Positions 35,295-44,101 of a stretch of 64,000 bases of DNA are shown piece by piece (within the stretch, counting starts at the first letter, position 1; each line of letters begins with the position of its first letter). A model generated the notes under the pieces. That model was given only the letters and a program-made list of their open reading frames with translations. It made no database searches and was not told where the DNA came from. Source of the stretch: Sphingopyxis sp. H053. Its GTDB lineage: Bacteria; Pseudomonadota; Alphaproteobacteria; Sphingomonadales; Sphingomonadaceae. The translations under genes and the position numbers were made by a program. Where the stretch lies: NCBI RefSeq assembly GCF_001468225.1, contig NZ_LNRU01000011.1:62001-126000 (forward strand). Reading direction: 5' to 3'.

Positions 35295-35347
35295 AAAAGC
35301 CTCCATCCGGTGCCGTCAGAAAAGTGACGACGCGGTTCACGAAGGCT

Positions 35348-35374
35348 TTAACGGACGCGGTTTCGATCGTTTAA
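35348..35374 (-). promoter_or_regulatory. Sigma-28-type promoter of flgM-flgN
   Basis: Minus strand TTAAACGA-N11-TCCGTTAA, 53 bases upstream of the flgM ATG. Same form as the boxes at fliD, fliC and motA. Confidence 0.65.
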
Positions 35375-35387
35375 GGCGGCTCGCCGC

Positions 35388-35440
35388 AAAAAAGACAAAA
35401 GAAAGGCCCGGCGCCGTCGGAAAGCCGACAGTCCGGGCCT
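35388..35440 (-). terminator. Rho-independent terminator after flgA
   Basis: Minus-strand hairpin: outer 8-bp stem (35433-35440 with 35404-35411), an inner GTCGGC/GCCGAC-like stem, followed on the minus strand by the T-rich run 35403-35388. It ends flgA transcripts before the flgM promoter. Confidence 0.8.
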
Positions 35441-35463
35441 GGTCCGAGGGTAAGCGAGGGTAA

Positions 35464-35985
35464 TCAGTCTTGCAGTTTCGCGCGGCCGGCTCCGGTGACG
35501 GTAGCGCTGAGCGTCGATTTGGCGTCGGCGCCACGCAGTGCAATCGTCTCGCCGACGCGGCCGTCCTGCGTCGCGATGGCGGCGTAGCTGATCGAATAGG
35601 TTTCGGTTTCGATCGTCACGCGGACATTGTCGCCGCGGCGGATGACGGGCGCGCTTGCCGCGGGGCGGGCGAAGCTCGCCGCGACCGGCGATGCACCGGC
35701 GGGGGCGGTCATCGGCACGCGCAGGCGCCAGCCGAGCGAGGCGCAGCGCACCGCGAGCGTCTGGGCGTCGAGTGCGGTTACCGATGCCTGTTCGGGGCAG
35801 CGCGCCAGCTTGATGCGGCGGTCGACCGGGGTCGCGTTCCGCCCCATGGCGTTGGCGACCATGTCGGTCAGTACGTCGATCGTCTGCCAATCCTCATTGC
35901 CCTGCTGCGCCTCTGCCGCGATCGGCGCGGCGAGCGAAAGGGTGGCGGCGCATGCGGCGAGCCGCGCGAGAATGTTACGGGACAA
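35464..35985 (-). CDS. flgA: Flagellar P-ring assembly chaperone FlgA
   Basis: 173-residue periplasmic protein with signal peptide (hydrophobic 6-22, AEA-Q) and a C-terminal SAF-type domain (VPMTAPAGASPVAASFARPA, RRGDNVRVTIETETYSISYA, GDAGRVGETIALR-like). Helps P-ring (FlgI) assembly. The start is TTG at 35985, with AAGGAG 7 bases upstream and a good signal peptide directly after; no ATG gives this. A sigma-54 box lies 40 bases upstream. Divergent from flgB. Confidence 0.85.
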   Translation of the reverse strand: MSRNILARLAACAATLSLAAPIAAEAQQGNEDWQTIDVLTDMVANAMGRNATPVDRRIKLARCPEQASVTALDAQTLAVRCASLGWRLRVPMTAPAGASPVAASFARPAASAPVIRRGDNVRVTIETETYSISYAAIATQDGRVGETIALRGADAKSTLSATVTGAGRAKLQD

Positions 35986-36024
35986 GGTCCATCTCCTTCG
36001 GTCCAAAATGGTCGCCCGATAAAC

Positions 36025-36040
36025 TGCAGGAAGCGTGCCA
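36025..36040 (-). promoter_or_regulatory. Sigma-54 promoter of flgA
   Basis: Minus strand TGGCACG-CTTC-CTGCA: GG and GC correctly spaced, one deviation from TTGCA. Confidence 0.7.
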
Positions 36041-36160
36041 GTCGCGGTTTGGTGCGCGGTTTTGCGGGCCGTGTGCGGCGTCGTCAGATTTTTGACGAGC
36101 CACACGCGCCGCAGACGTTGATCCAAATTAAACAACTGAAAAATATGAATAATCATGGTT

Positions 36161-36176
36161 TGGCACGGCCATTGCA
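36161..36176 (+). promoter_or_regulatory. Sigma-54 promoter of the flgB operon
   Basis: TGGCACG-GCCA-TTGCA, perfect -24/-12 element, 91 bases upstream of the flgB ATG. Drives the flgB-flgL run. Confidence 0.88.
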
Positions 36177-36266
36177 TCATGTCTTGGTGTTTTTCCGCGC
36201 GTCCGTGCCAACCGGCCGGATCCCGGTGAAAGCCCCGTCGCCGGAGGCGACAAGCGAAGGAATGTG

Positions 36267-36608
36267 ATGATGGCATCCGAGAAACTCTTTGGCCTACACG
36301 CCACCGCGCTGCAGCTGCGCAGCCAGCGCATGATGATGCTCGCGTCGAACATCGCGAACGCCGCGACGCCGGGTTACAAGGCGCGCGATATCGATTTCGC
36401 CAAGGCGCTCGACCTTGCGCAGCAGGGCGGCTCGACCGAGGGCGCGATCAGCTATCGCGTCCCCGTCCAGGCGTCGCTCGACGGCAATACCGTCGAGATG
36501 GCGACCGAGCAGACCGCGTACGCCGAAAATGCGCTCGCCTATCGTTCGAGCCTCTCGTTCCTCAGCGGGCGCATCAACACGCTGTCGCGTGCGCTCAAGG
36601 GCGAATGA
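36267..36608 (+). CDS. flgB: Flagellar basal-body rod protein FlgB
   Basis: 113-residue proximal rod protein with the rod/hook N-terminal signature (LRSQRMMMLASNIANAATPG) and a C-terminal helix. Exported by the flagellar type III system. Starts possible at GTG 36264, ATG 36267 or 36270; GAAGG lies just before. Its stop overlaps the flgC ATG (ATGA). First gene of the sigma-54-driven rod/hook operon. Confidence 0.93.
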   Translation: MMASEKLFGLHATALQLRSQRMMMLASNIANAATPGYKARDIDFAKALDLAQQGGSTEGAISYRVPVQASLDGNTVEMATEQTAYAENALAYRSSLSFLSGRINTLSRALKGE

Positions 36609-37015
36609 CGATGAACGGCAATTTCTCCGTCTTCGACATCAGCGGCCGCGCGATGTCGGCGCAGCTCGTCCGATTGAACACCACCGCGTCGAACCTCGCC
36701 AATGCGGGAACGGTCGCGGGCAGCGAGGCGGGCGCCTTCCGCTCGCTGAAGCCCGTCTTTCGCACGGTGATGGACGATCATGGCCGCGCGACGGTGCAGA
36801 TCGACCAGGTCACGACCTCGAAAATGGCGCCCTCGAAACGCCACGATCCGTCGAACCCGCTCGCCGATGCCGACGGCAACGTCTGGGAAGCCGCGGTCGA
36901 TAGCGCCGCCGAGCTGGTCGAGATGGTCGAGACCGCACGCCAATATCAAAACAACGTCCAGGTCCTCGAAACCGCGAAGGGCCTGATCAACGAAACCCTC
37001 AGGATGGGACAGTAA
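36605..37015 (+). CDS. flgC: Flagellar basal-body rod protein FlgC
   Basis: 136-residue rod protein with the N-terminal FDISGRAMSAQLVRLNTTAS...NLANAGTV motif and C-terminal ELVEMVETARQYQNNVQVLE helix, usual length for FlgC. Overlaps flgB by ATGA and lies 1 base before flgD. Confidence 0.94.
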   Translation: MTMNGNFSVFDISGRAMSAQLVRLNTTASNLANAGTVAGSEAGAFRSLKPVFRTVMDDHGRATVQIDQVTTSKMAPSKRHDPSNPLADADGNVWEAAVDSAAELVEMVETARQYQNNVQVLETAKGLINETLRMGQ

Positions 37016-37016
37016 A

Positions 37017-37319
37017 ATGAGCGTCAACAGCATCACCAACAATAGCAATCCGGTGTTCCAGCCCAAGGGCGGCAAGCAGATGGATCAGGGCGACTTCATG
37101 CGCCTGATGACCGCCCAACTGTCGCAGCAGGATCCGTTCAACCCGGTCGATAACCAGCAGATGGTTGCCCAGATGGCGCAATTCTCGAGCCTCGCCGGGA
37201 TCAGCGAGACGAACACGGTGCTCTCGAAGATTTCGGAGCAGCTCACCGCGCAGACCCAGCTGCTCAAGGACATCAAGGCGGCAACACCGGCGCCCACGCC
37301 GACGCCGCCCACCACTTAA
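37017..37319 (+). CDS. flgD: Short flagellar hook-capping protein FlgD
   Basis: 100-residue protein that holds only the conserved N-terminal part of FlgD (MDQGDFMRLMTAQLSQQDPF, then NQQMVAQMAQFSSLAGI) and a helix of the cap stalk, then a Pro/Thr tail (TPAPTPTPPTT). The usual Ig/FnIII-like C-terminal domains (full length about 220-230 residues in enterics) are missing. The stop is followed at once by flgE, leaving no room for a frameshifted remainder. It would act as scaffold at the growing hook tip; see the short FlgE. Confidence 0.88.
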   Translation: MSVNSITNNSNPVFQPKGGKQMDQGDFMRLMTAQLSQQDPFNPVDNQQMVAQMAQFSSLAGISETNTVLSKISEQLTAQTQLLKDIKAATPAPTPTPPTT

Positions 37320-37348
37320 GCTCCCCACCTTTCAGGAAGGATTAGTCC

Positions 37349-38176
37349 ATGTCATTCTATACTTCGCTTTCGGGCCTCAAGGGCGCGCAGACCGACATGT
37401 CGGTCATCTCGAACAATATCGCGAACGCCGGCGCGATCGGCTTCAAGCGCAGCAAGGCGCAGTTCGGCGATATCTTCGCGTCGTCACCGACGCAGTCGAC
37501 GAAGATGATCGCGGGTCAGGGCACGCGCCTCAACGGCATTACCCAGCAGTTCACGCAGGGCTCGTACGAAGCGAGCGAAAAGACGCTCGACCTCGCGATC
37601 GTCGGCGAGGGCATGTTCATCGTGAAGGGCGAGCCGCCGCGCGAAGCCATCTCCTATACGCGTAACGGGTCGTTCGAACCCACCCCCGACCGTTATGTCA
37701 TCGATTCGACGGGCGCGAAGCTTCAACTTCTGCCGATCGATGCGAACGGCAATGTCACGAACAACACGCTCGCCGGCGCCTTCGACCTCCGCCTGCCCGC
37801 GGGTGCGCCGACCGATCCGGCCTCGGGGCTCGTCAACGTCACGATCGGCCTCGACGGCCTCGTCACCGCGACCTTTGCGAATGGTGAAGACCAGAAGCTC
37901 GGCAAGGTCGCGATGGCGACCTTCCCGACGATGTCGGGCCTGCGCCCGACCGGCGACGCGCATTGGCAGTCGACGGGCGAAAGCGGCCCGCCGACGATCG
38001 ACGCCGCGACCAACGGCCCGATGGGCGCGGTCCGCTCGGGCGCGCTCGAGCGCTCGAACGTCGATATCACCGAGGAACTGGTGATGTTGATGGCGGCGCA
38101 GCGCAATTTCCAGGCGAATGCCAAGGCGATCGAGGGCGCGTCGCAGCTGACCCAGACGATCATCGGCATGCGCTGA
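37349..38176 (+). CDS. flgE: Short flagellar hook protein FlgE
   Basis: 275-residue hook protein (E. coli FlgE about 400). It has D0/D1 parts: MSFYTSLSGLKGAQTDMSVI, SNNIANAGAIGFKRS, a middle LDLAIVGEGMFIVK and the C-terminal EELVMLMAAQRNFQANAKAI. The outer D2/D3 region is mostly absent. AGGAAGGA precedes the ATG. It could be mistaken for FlgF/FlgG, but both of those follow separately. Hook made of a slim subunit is inferred. Confidence 0.88.
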   Translation: MSFYTSLSGLKGAQTDMSVISNNIANAGAIGFKRSKAQFGDIFASSPTQSTKMIAGQGTRLNGITQQFTQGSYEASEKTLDLAIVGEGMFIVKGEPPREAISYTRNGSFEPTPDRYVIDSTGAKLQLLPIDANGNVTNNTLAGAFDLRLPAGAPTDPASGLVNVTIGLDGLVTATFANGEDQKLGKVAMATFPTMSGLRPTGDAHWQSTGESGPPTIDAATNGPMGAVRSGALERSNVDITEELVMLMAAQRNFQANAKAIEGASQLTQTIIGMR

Positions 38177-38211
38177 CGAACCGCTGACCGCCGCCTGCCG
38201 GGAGATTATCG

Positions 38212-38955
38212 ATGGACCGCCTTATCTATACCAGCCTCGCCGCGATGCGGGGCAGCATGTCCCGGCAGACGGCGATCGCCAACAATCTGGCGAACGCCCA
38301 GACGCCGGGCTTCCGCGCCGACATGGCGAGCGCGCAGTCGCTGTGGCTCGACGGCGACGGGCTCGATGCGCGCGCCATGTCGTCCGAAGAAGTGCTCGGC
38401 GCCGATATGAGGGCGGGCACCGTCACCCAGACGGGGCGCGACCTCGACATCGCGATGCAGGGCGATGCGCTGCTCGTGGTGCAGGCGAAGAATGGCGAAG
38501 AAGCCTATACGCGGCGCGGCGATCTGCAGATTTCGCCCAGCGGGCTGCTCACCACCGGCGACGGCAATCCCGTGCAGGGCGGCCAGGGACCGGTGACGAT
38601 CCCGCCCGCCGACGCGATCACGATCGACCAGGAAGGCCGTGTGTGGATCGTGCCGCAGGGCGGCGATCCCGAAAATCCGCAGGAGGTCGACCGGCTGCGG
38701 CTTGCGACCCCGACGGGGTCGGACATCGCCAAGGGGCTCGACGGCCTGTTCCGCGTGAAGGGCGGGGGCATATTGCCCGACGATCCCGAAGCGCGGCTTC
38801 TGACCCGCTCGATCGAAGGATCGAACGTCACCGCAACCGCTGCGCTCGTCGAGATGATCGAGGCGAGCCGCAGCTGGGACACCCAATTGAAGATGATCGG
38901 CGACGTGCGCGACATGGACAGCGCAACCGCCAATCTGATGCAGCTTCCCCGTTAA
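38212..38955 (+). CDS. flgF: Flagellar basal-body rod protein FlgF
   Basis: 247-residue proximal rod protein: N-terminal MDRLIYTSLAAMRGSMSRQT, NNLANAQTPGFRAD, central GRDLDIAMQGDALLVVQ and C-terminal SIEGSNVTATAALVEMIEAS. Normal FlgF length. GGGAGA site before ATG; 12 bases before flgG. Confidence 0.92.
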   Translation: MDRLIYTSLAAMRGSMSRQTAIANNLANAQTPGFRADMASAQSLWLDGDGLDARAMSSEEVLGADMRAGTVTQTGRDLDIAMQGDALLVVQAKNGEEAYTRRGDLQISPSGLLTTGDGNPVQGGQGPVTIPPADAITIDQEGRVWIVPQGGDPENPQEVDRLRLATPTGSDIAKGLDGLFRVKGGGILPDDPEARLLTRSIEGSNVTATAALVEMIEASRSWDTQLKMIGDVRDMDSATANLMQLPR

Positions 38956-38967
38956 GGAGATTATGAA

Positions 38968-39753
38968 ATGAGTATCGGTGCCTTGCACGTCGCGCGGACC
39001 GGTCTGGATGCCCAGGGCTTCCGGATGCAGGTGATCGCCAACAACCTCGCCAACGTCAACACCACGGGCTTCAAGCGCGACCGCGCGAGCTTCGAGACGC
39101 TGAGCTATCAGATGATGACCGCGCCGGGTGCGCCGTCGACGGCGGAAAACCGCTATGCGACCGGTCTCAACCTCGGCACCGGCGTCGCGCTCAACGGCAC
39201 TGCGCGCATGGATACGCAGGGCACCTTCCAGGCGACGGGCAACGGGCTCGACGTCGCGATCGACGGCGCCGGCTATTTCCAGGTCGAGATGCCCGACGGG
39301 CGCACCGGCTATACCCGCGCGGGCAATTTCGGCCGCTCGCCCGACGGCACGATCGTGACCTCGGACGGCAAGCCGATGACGCCGGCGATCCAGATTCCCG
39401 AAGATGCCAGCAATGTGACGATCGGGCTCGACGGCACCGTGTCGGCGACCGGTGCCGACGGCACCGCGCTCGACCTCGGGCGGATCGAGATCGCGCGCTT
39501 CGCCAACCCGGCGGGCTTGCAGGCGATCGGCGGCAATATGCTCGTCGAGACGCAGGCATCGGGCGCGCCGCTGGCCGGCGGTGCGGGCGAGGAAGGCCGC
39601 GGCACGCTGCGCGGCGGGATGCTCGAGGGATCGAACGTCAATGTCGTCGAGGAACTCGTCGACATGATCGAGACGCAGCGCGCCTATGAGGTCAATTCGA
39701 AGATGATCTCGGCCACCGACGAGATGATGAAAAATGCCTCGCAGACTCTCTAA
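38968..39753 (+). CDS. flgG: Flagellar distal rod protein FlgG
   Basis: 261-residue distal rod protein, the expected length for FlgG. Signatures: ALHVARTGLDAQGFRMQVIA, NNLANVNTTGFKRDRA, DVAIDGAGYFQVEMPDGR and C-terminal LEGSNVNVVEELVDMIETQR. Its 3' end overlaps flgH by 20 bases. Confidence 0.95.
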   Translation: MSIGALHVARTGLDAQGFRMQVIANNLANVNTTGFKRDRASFETLSYQMMTAPGAPSTAENRYATGLNLGTGVALNGTARMDTQGTFQATGNGLDVAIDGAGYFQVEMPDGRTGYTRAGNFGRSPDGTIVTSDGKPMTPAIQIPEDASNVTIGLDGTVSATGADGTALDLGRIEIARFANPAGLQAIGGNMLVETQASGAPLAGGAGEEGRGTLRGGMLEGSNVNVVEELVDMIETQRAYEVNSKMISATDEMMKNASQTL

Positions 39754-40393
39754 TCTGGCGATGCTTGGCCTTGCGCTTGCGCCCGTCACGGCGCTCGCGA
39801 AGGACAAGCTGCCGCCCGACGCCTTTTCGGTTTCGATGCCGATGCCGCCGGCACCGCCGCCGGCGAACGGCTCGATCTTTCAGGGCAGCTATGTGGCGCT
39901 CACCTCGGGCGGGCGCGCAGGCGCCGTCGGCGATATCGTCACGATCCAGCTCGTCGAGCGCACCGCGGCGACGAAAAGCAATGCCGCGGGCACGCAGCGC
40001 GACGGCGATATCGGTCTGACGCCGCCGACCACCGGGCCGCTGTCGCTGTTCAATCCCAGCGACATTGCGATGGGTGGTAGCCAGGCGTTCAAGGGCAAGG
40101 GCGATGCGTCGCAGTCGAACGCGCTGTCGGGCGAAGTCAGCGTGACGATCGCCGCCGTCTATCCGAACGGGACGATGTTCGTGCGCGGCGAAAAGCTGCT
40201 CACGCTCAATCGCGGCGACGAACGCGTCCAGATTTCCGGAATCATCCGCGCGATCGATATCAGCCCCGAAAACCGCATCCTGTCGACGCGCGTCGCCGAT
40301 GCCAAGATCCGTTACGTCGGCAAGGGCGAGATCGCCCGCGCGAGCCAGCAAGGCTGGCTGCAGCGCTTCTTCTCGATCATCAGCCCGTTCTAA
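39734..40393 (+). CDS. flgH: Flagellar L-ring protein FlgH, no lipobox
   Basis: 219-residue outer-membrane ring protein. The FlgH core is clear: NGSIFQGSYVALTSGGRAGAVGDIVTIQ, GDGS-like ASQSNALSGEVSVTIAAVYP, RGEKLLTLNRGDERVQISGI, then SSTRVADAKIRYVG-like end. The N-terminus is an ordinary signal peptide (LAMLGLALAPVTALA-K) with no cysteine in the whole protein, whereas FlgH is normally a lipoprotein. The start overlaps flgG by 20 bases; no alternative start supplies a lipobox. Confidence 0.92.
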   Translation: MPRRLSNLAMLGLALAPVTALAKDKLPPDAFSVSMPMPPAPPPANGSIFQGSYVALTSGGRAGAVGDIVTIQLVERTAATKSNAAGTQRDGDIGLTPPTTGPLSLFNPSDIAMGGSQAFKGKGDASQSNALSGEVSVTIAAVYPNGTMFVRGEKLLTLNRGDERVQISGIIRAIDISPENRILSTRVADAKIRYVGKGEIARASQQGWLQRFFSIISPF

Positions 40394-40407
40394 CAGAGGA
40401 ATTTGAA

Positions 40408-41517
40408 GTGACCCAGCGTCCGACCCTGTTCACCCTTTTTGCGCTCCTGCTCGCGAGCTTCGCCTTTGCGGCGCCCGCGCACGCCGAGCGGATCAAGGAC
40501 ATGGGCCAGTTCCAGGGCCTGCGCGCCAACCAATTGACGGGGTACGGCATCGTCGTCGGCCTCGCGGGCACGGGCGACGACAGCCTCGACTATTCGACGC
40601 TGGGCATGAAGGGCGCGGTGTCGCGCTTTGGCTTGACACTGCCGCCGGGCGTGAACCCCGCGCTCAAGAACGCCGCGGCGGTGATGATCACCGCCGAGCT
40701 GCCGCCTTTTGCCAAGCCCGGCCAGCGGCTTGACGTCACCGTGTCGGCGATCGGCAAGTCCAAAAGCCTGCGCGGCGGCACGCTCGTGCTCGCGCCGCTC
40801 TATGGTGCCGACGGACAGATTTATGCGATGGTGCAGGGCAATCTCGTCATCGGCGGGCTCGGCGTCGATGCCGCCGACGGATCGAAACTGACCGTCAATG
40901 TGCCGTCGAGCGGCCGCATCGCGAACGGCGCGACGGTCGAGCGCGCGGTCGACACCGGCTTTGCGACGTCGAGCTATCTGACCTTCAACCTTCACCAGTT
41001 CGACGCGACCAATGCCAAGCGGGTGACCGATGCGATCAACGCCGCGCTTCCCGGCTCGGCGTCGATGATCGACGGCGCCAGCATCGCGATCCGCACCGGC
41101 GGCAACGGCGACGAGCGCATGCGCCTGATCTCGCAGATCGAGAATCTGGGCGTCCAGCGTGCCGAGCCGCCGGCCAAGGTCATCGTCAATGCGCGCACCG
41201 GCACCGTCGTCATCAACGGCGCGGTCCGCGTCGGCACCGCCGCGGTGACGCAGGGCAAGCTCACCGTCTCGATCAAGGAATCGCCGATGGTGGTGCAGCC
41301 CGCGCCGTTCAGCCGCGGCCAGACCGCGGTCGAGGAGTCGAGCGAGATCAGCGTCGAGCAGGACTATCGTCCGGTGATGCTGGTCAAGCCGACCGCCTCG
41401 CTTTCCGAACTTGTCGATGCGATCAATCGCATGGGCGTCCCCCCGGGCGACCTTGTCGCCATCCTCGAGGCGCTGAGCCAGGCCGGCGCGCTCACTGCGG
41501 AACTGGTGATCATATGA
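40408..41517 (+). CDS. flgI: Flagellar P-ring protein FlgI
   Basis: 369-residue periplasmic ring protein: signal peptide (ALLLASFAFAAPAHA), RIKDMGQFQGLRANQLTGYG, VVGLAGTGDDSL, VTVSAIGKSKSLRGGTLVLA and C-terminal MGVPPGDLVAILEALSQAGA. GTG start at 40408 after GAGGA. The stop overlaps flgJ (ATGA). Confidence 0.96.
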   Translation: MTQRPTLFTLFALLLASFAFAAPAHAERIKDMGQFQGLRANQLTGYGIVVGLAGTGDDSLDYSTLGMKGAVSRFGLTLPPGVNPALKNAAAVMITAELPPFAKPGQRLDVTVSAIGKSKSLRGGTLVLAPLYGADGQIYAMVQGNLVIGGLGVDAADGSKLTVNVPSSGRIANGATVERAVDTGFATSSYLTFNLHQFDATNAKRVTDAINAALPGSASMIDGASIAIRTGGNGDERMRLISQIENLGVQRAEPPAKVIVNARTGTVVINGAVRVGTAAVTQGKLTVSIKESPMVVQPAPFSRGQTAVEESSEISVEQDYRPVMLVKPTASLSELVDAINRMGVPPGDLVAILEALSQAGALTAELVII

Positions 41518-41831
41518 CGAGCCCTATTTCTTCTGTCCACGCCACGCCGACGCCCGCTGCCGCTGGCGGCGGCGATGGCGGGCTGCGCAAGGCGGCCGAG
41601 GCATTCGAAGCCGTGATCCTGCGCCAGCTGATGGCGTCGATGCGGCAGGCCAAGCTCGGCGACGATATATTGGGGTCGAGCGCGACCGACAATTTCCGCG
41701 AAATGGCCGACGCGCGCACCGCCGACAGCCTCGCCGCGATGCGCCAGTTCGGGATCGCCGACATGGTCGAGCGGCAGTTCCGCGGCCAGCTCGCGGGCGG
41801 CGCCGTTCGCTCTGGGGGAGGCGTCCAATGA
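41514..41831 (+). CDS. flgJ: Rod-binding protein FlgJ, single-domain
   Basis: 105-residue protein equal to the rod-binding N-terminal domain of FlgJ (KAAEAFEAVILRQLMASMRQ, then FREMADARTADSLAA). The muramidase domain of enteric FlgJ is absent; the separate SLT protein at 33786-34613 likely replaces it, as in other alphaproteobacteria. Overlaps flgI and flgK by ATGA at both ends. Confidence 0.9.
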   Translation: MTSPISSVHATPTPAAAGGGDGGLRKAAEAFEAVILRQLMASMRQAKLGDDILGSSATDNFREMADARTADSLAAMRQFGIADMVERQFRGQLAGGAVRSGGGVQ

Positions 41832-43153
41832 GCGACCTGCTCGGCATCGGCTATAGCGGGCTCAAAGCCTATTCGCGTGCGCTCTCGACGATCGGCGACA
41901 ATATCGCCAACGCCCAGACCCCCGGATATGCGCGGCGCCGGCTCGAAATGATGGAAGCCGTCGGCGGCGGCAATTCGATCTTCTATCGCGGCAACACCAA
42001 CCCCGGCGGCGTCGACATTCGTGGCATCGACCGTTCGGTCGACGGCTGGCTGATCGAGGATTCGCGCATCACCTCGGGCGACGCCGAACGCTCGGCGACG
42101 AAGCTCGGCTGGCTCGGCAAGACCGAGGATGCGCTGAGCGACGAGACCAACGGCATCAAGACCGGGCTGACCAAGCTTTATACCACCGCCGACCAGTTGA
42201 CCGCCGATCCGACGAATCGCACGCTGCGTGCGCAGTTCCTGCAATCGGCCGACGATATCGCGTCGGGCTTTCGTACCGCGGCGGGCCAGCTCGACAAGAT
42301 GGGCGAGGGGATCGAGGGCGCTGCAGCGAGCACGGTCGATCAGTTCAACAGCAATCTGAATGCGCTCGAACAGATCAACATCGGGCTGCGCAAGGCGCGG
42401 CCGGGCTCGACCAACGAGGCGAGCCTGCTCGACGAGCGCGACCGGCTGCTCGACAAATTGTCGTCGCAGGCCGGCGTCAGCCCGACCTTCGACAATAATG
42501 GCGCGGTGACGCTGCGCGCGGCCGGATCGGGCGACCTGCTCGTCGGCGGCGGCGTGGTGAACCCGATTTCGGTCACCGCGGCACCCGACGGGCGCCTGTC
42601 GTACAGCGTCGGGGGTTCGCCGCTTGCCATCTCGACCGGCTCGCTTGCCGGCCTTGCCGAAGGCGCGATCCATGTCGCCGATCAGCGCGCATCGCTCGAC
42701 ACGATGGCGACGCAGTTCGCGAGCCAGCTCAACGCCGCGCATCAGGCGGGCACCGACGCCAATGGCAATCCGGGGCAGGCCTTGTTCACCGGCACCAGCG
42801 CGGCAACGCTGACCGCCGCGCCGCTGACCCCCGATCAAGTGGCGGCGGCGAACGCGTCGGGCAGCAACGGCAATATGCTCGCGCTTGGTGCGATGCGCGG
42901 GGCGAACGATCCCGAAGCGCGCTGGTCGGGCCATCTTGCGACACAGGCGCAGGCCGTGTCGTCGGCGCGGGCGCAGGACGCCGCCGCGGCGACGCGCGCC
43001 GATGCTTCGGCCGCGGCACGCGACGGCGTCAGCCAGGTCGATCTCGACACCGAAGCCGCCGAGCTGCTGCGCTTCCAGCAGGCCTATTCGGCGGCCGCGC
43101 GCACGATCCAGGTCGCGCGCGAAACCATGCAAACATTGCTCAGCTCGCTCTAA
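41828..43153 (+). CDS. flgK: Flagellar hook-associated protein FlgK (HAP1)
   Basis: 441-residue hook-filament junction protein: N-terminal IGYSGLKAYSRALSTIGDNI, ANAQTPGYARRRLEM; middle RPGSTNEASLLDERDRLLDK; C-terminal DTEAAELLRFQQAYSAAART. The central variable region is short (enteric FlgK about 550). Overlaps flgJ by ATGA. Confidence 0.94.
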   Translation: MSDLLGIGYSGLKAYSRALSTIGDNIANAQTPGYARRRLEMMEAVGGGNSIFYRGNTNPGGVDIRGIDRSVDGWLIEDSRITSGDAERSATKLGWLGKTEDALSDETNGIKTGLTKLYTTADQLTADPTNRTLRAQFLQSADDIASGFRTAAGQLDKMGEGIEGAAASTVDQFNSNLNALEQINIGLRKARPGSTNEASLLDERDRLLDKLSSQAGVSPTFDNNGAVTLRAAGSGDLLVGGGVVNPISVTAAPDGRLSYSVGGSPLAISTGSLAGLAEGAIHVADQRASLDTMATQFASQLNAAHQAGTDANGNPGQALFTGTSAATLTAAPLTPDQVAAANASGSNGNMLALGAMRGANDPEARWSGHLATQAQAVSSARAQDAAAATRADASAAARDGVSQVDLDTEAAELLRFQQAYSAAARTIQVARETMQTLLSSL

Positions 43154-43168
43154 GGAAGGGTCAGGATC

Positions 43169-43999
43169 ATGATCAACGCCGTGGGCAACCGCATGACGCG
43201 CGAAATCGCGCGCCAACAGAAACTCGCCGACGCGCTCGAGCGGACGCAGATACAGATATCGGGCGGGAAAAAGCTGCTGCGCATGTCCGACGATCCCGTC
43301 GCAGCGCGGCGGATCGCGACGATCGGCACGACGCAGGCGAGCATGACCGCCTGGTCGGCCAATGTGAACGCGGCCGACGCGCTGGTGTCGCAGGCCGATG
43401 GCGTGATGAAATCGGTAAGCAACCTGATGACCCGCGCGCGCGAGCTGACGCTTTCGGCAGCGAGCGATACGACAAATCCCGCCGACCGCGCGACCATCGC
43501 CGCCGAACTCGGCACGATCGCCGATGAACTCGACGCGTTGGCCGCGACGCGCGATTCGAACGGTGAGCCCGTTTTTGCGGCTGGCACCGCGCGCGTGATG
43601 CGCTTTGATTCGGATCTCAGCTTCGCCCCGGTTCCGTCGGCGGCCGATGTTTTCGTCGTCGGCGGAAACAGCCTGTCGACGGGCATTCGCGATGCCGCCG
43701 CCGCGGTTGCGGCGGGCGACAAGGCGATGATGGGAACGTCGATCACGGCGCTCGACACCGCGATCAGCCATGCCGCCGATAAACATGCCGAAATCGGCCT
43801 GTCGGGCGGACGGCTCGACCGCATCGCCGACGGGCTCGCGGCGCGCGGGATCACGCTCAAGGATGAGCGGTCGTCGGTCGAGGACACCGACCTCGACGTC
43901 GCGATCGCGGAGCTCAAAGCCCAGGATCTGACGCTGCAGGCGGCGCAGGCGGCCTTTGCCAAGATCAACCGGCAGAGCTTGTTCGATATTTTGAACTGA
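43169..43999 (+). CDS. flgL: Flagellar hook-associated protein FlgL (HAP3)
   Basis: 276-residue flagellin-like junction protein: N-terminal REIARQQKLADALERTQIQI, SGGKKLLRMSDDPVAA; C-terminal VEDTDLDVAIAELKAQDLTL, then QAAFAKINRQSLFDIL. Last gene of the flgB-flgL operon, with motAB under its own late promoter beyond. Confidence 0.93.
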   Translation: MINAVGNRMTREIARQQKLADALERTQIQISGGKKLLRMSDDPVAARRIATIGTTQASMTAWSANVNAADALVSQADGVMKSVSNLMTRARELTLSAASDTTNPADRATIAAELGTIADELDALAATRDSNGEPVFAAGTARVMRFDSDLSFAPVPSAADVFVVGGNSLSTGIRDAAAAVAAGDKAMMGTSITALDTAISHAADKHAEIGLSGGRLDRIADGLAARGITLKDERSSVEDTDLDVAIAELKAQDLTLQAAQAAFAKINRQSLFDILN

Positions 44000-44005
44000 C
44001 GCCCC

Positions 44006-44032
44006 TCAATCTTGCGGCGCTGCTGCCGTTAA
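44006..44032 (+). promoter_or_regulatory. Sigma-28-type promoter of motAB
   Basis: TCAATCTT-N11-GCCGTTAA, 69 bases upstream of the motA ATG. One deviation from TTAA in the -35 part; -10 identical to the fliD box. Confidence 0.6.
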
Positions 44033-44101
44033 TCATCAAGACGTCCCTGAATTTGCGGGGGCCGGCTTCGACAGCCGGGTCCGAATGGAGTTTGCTCGCA
44101 C

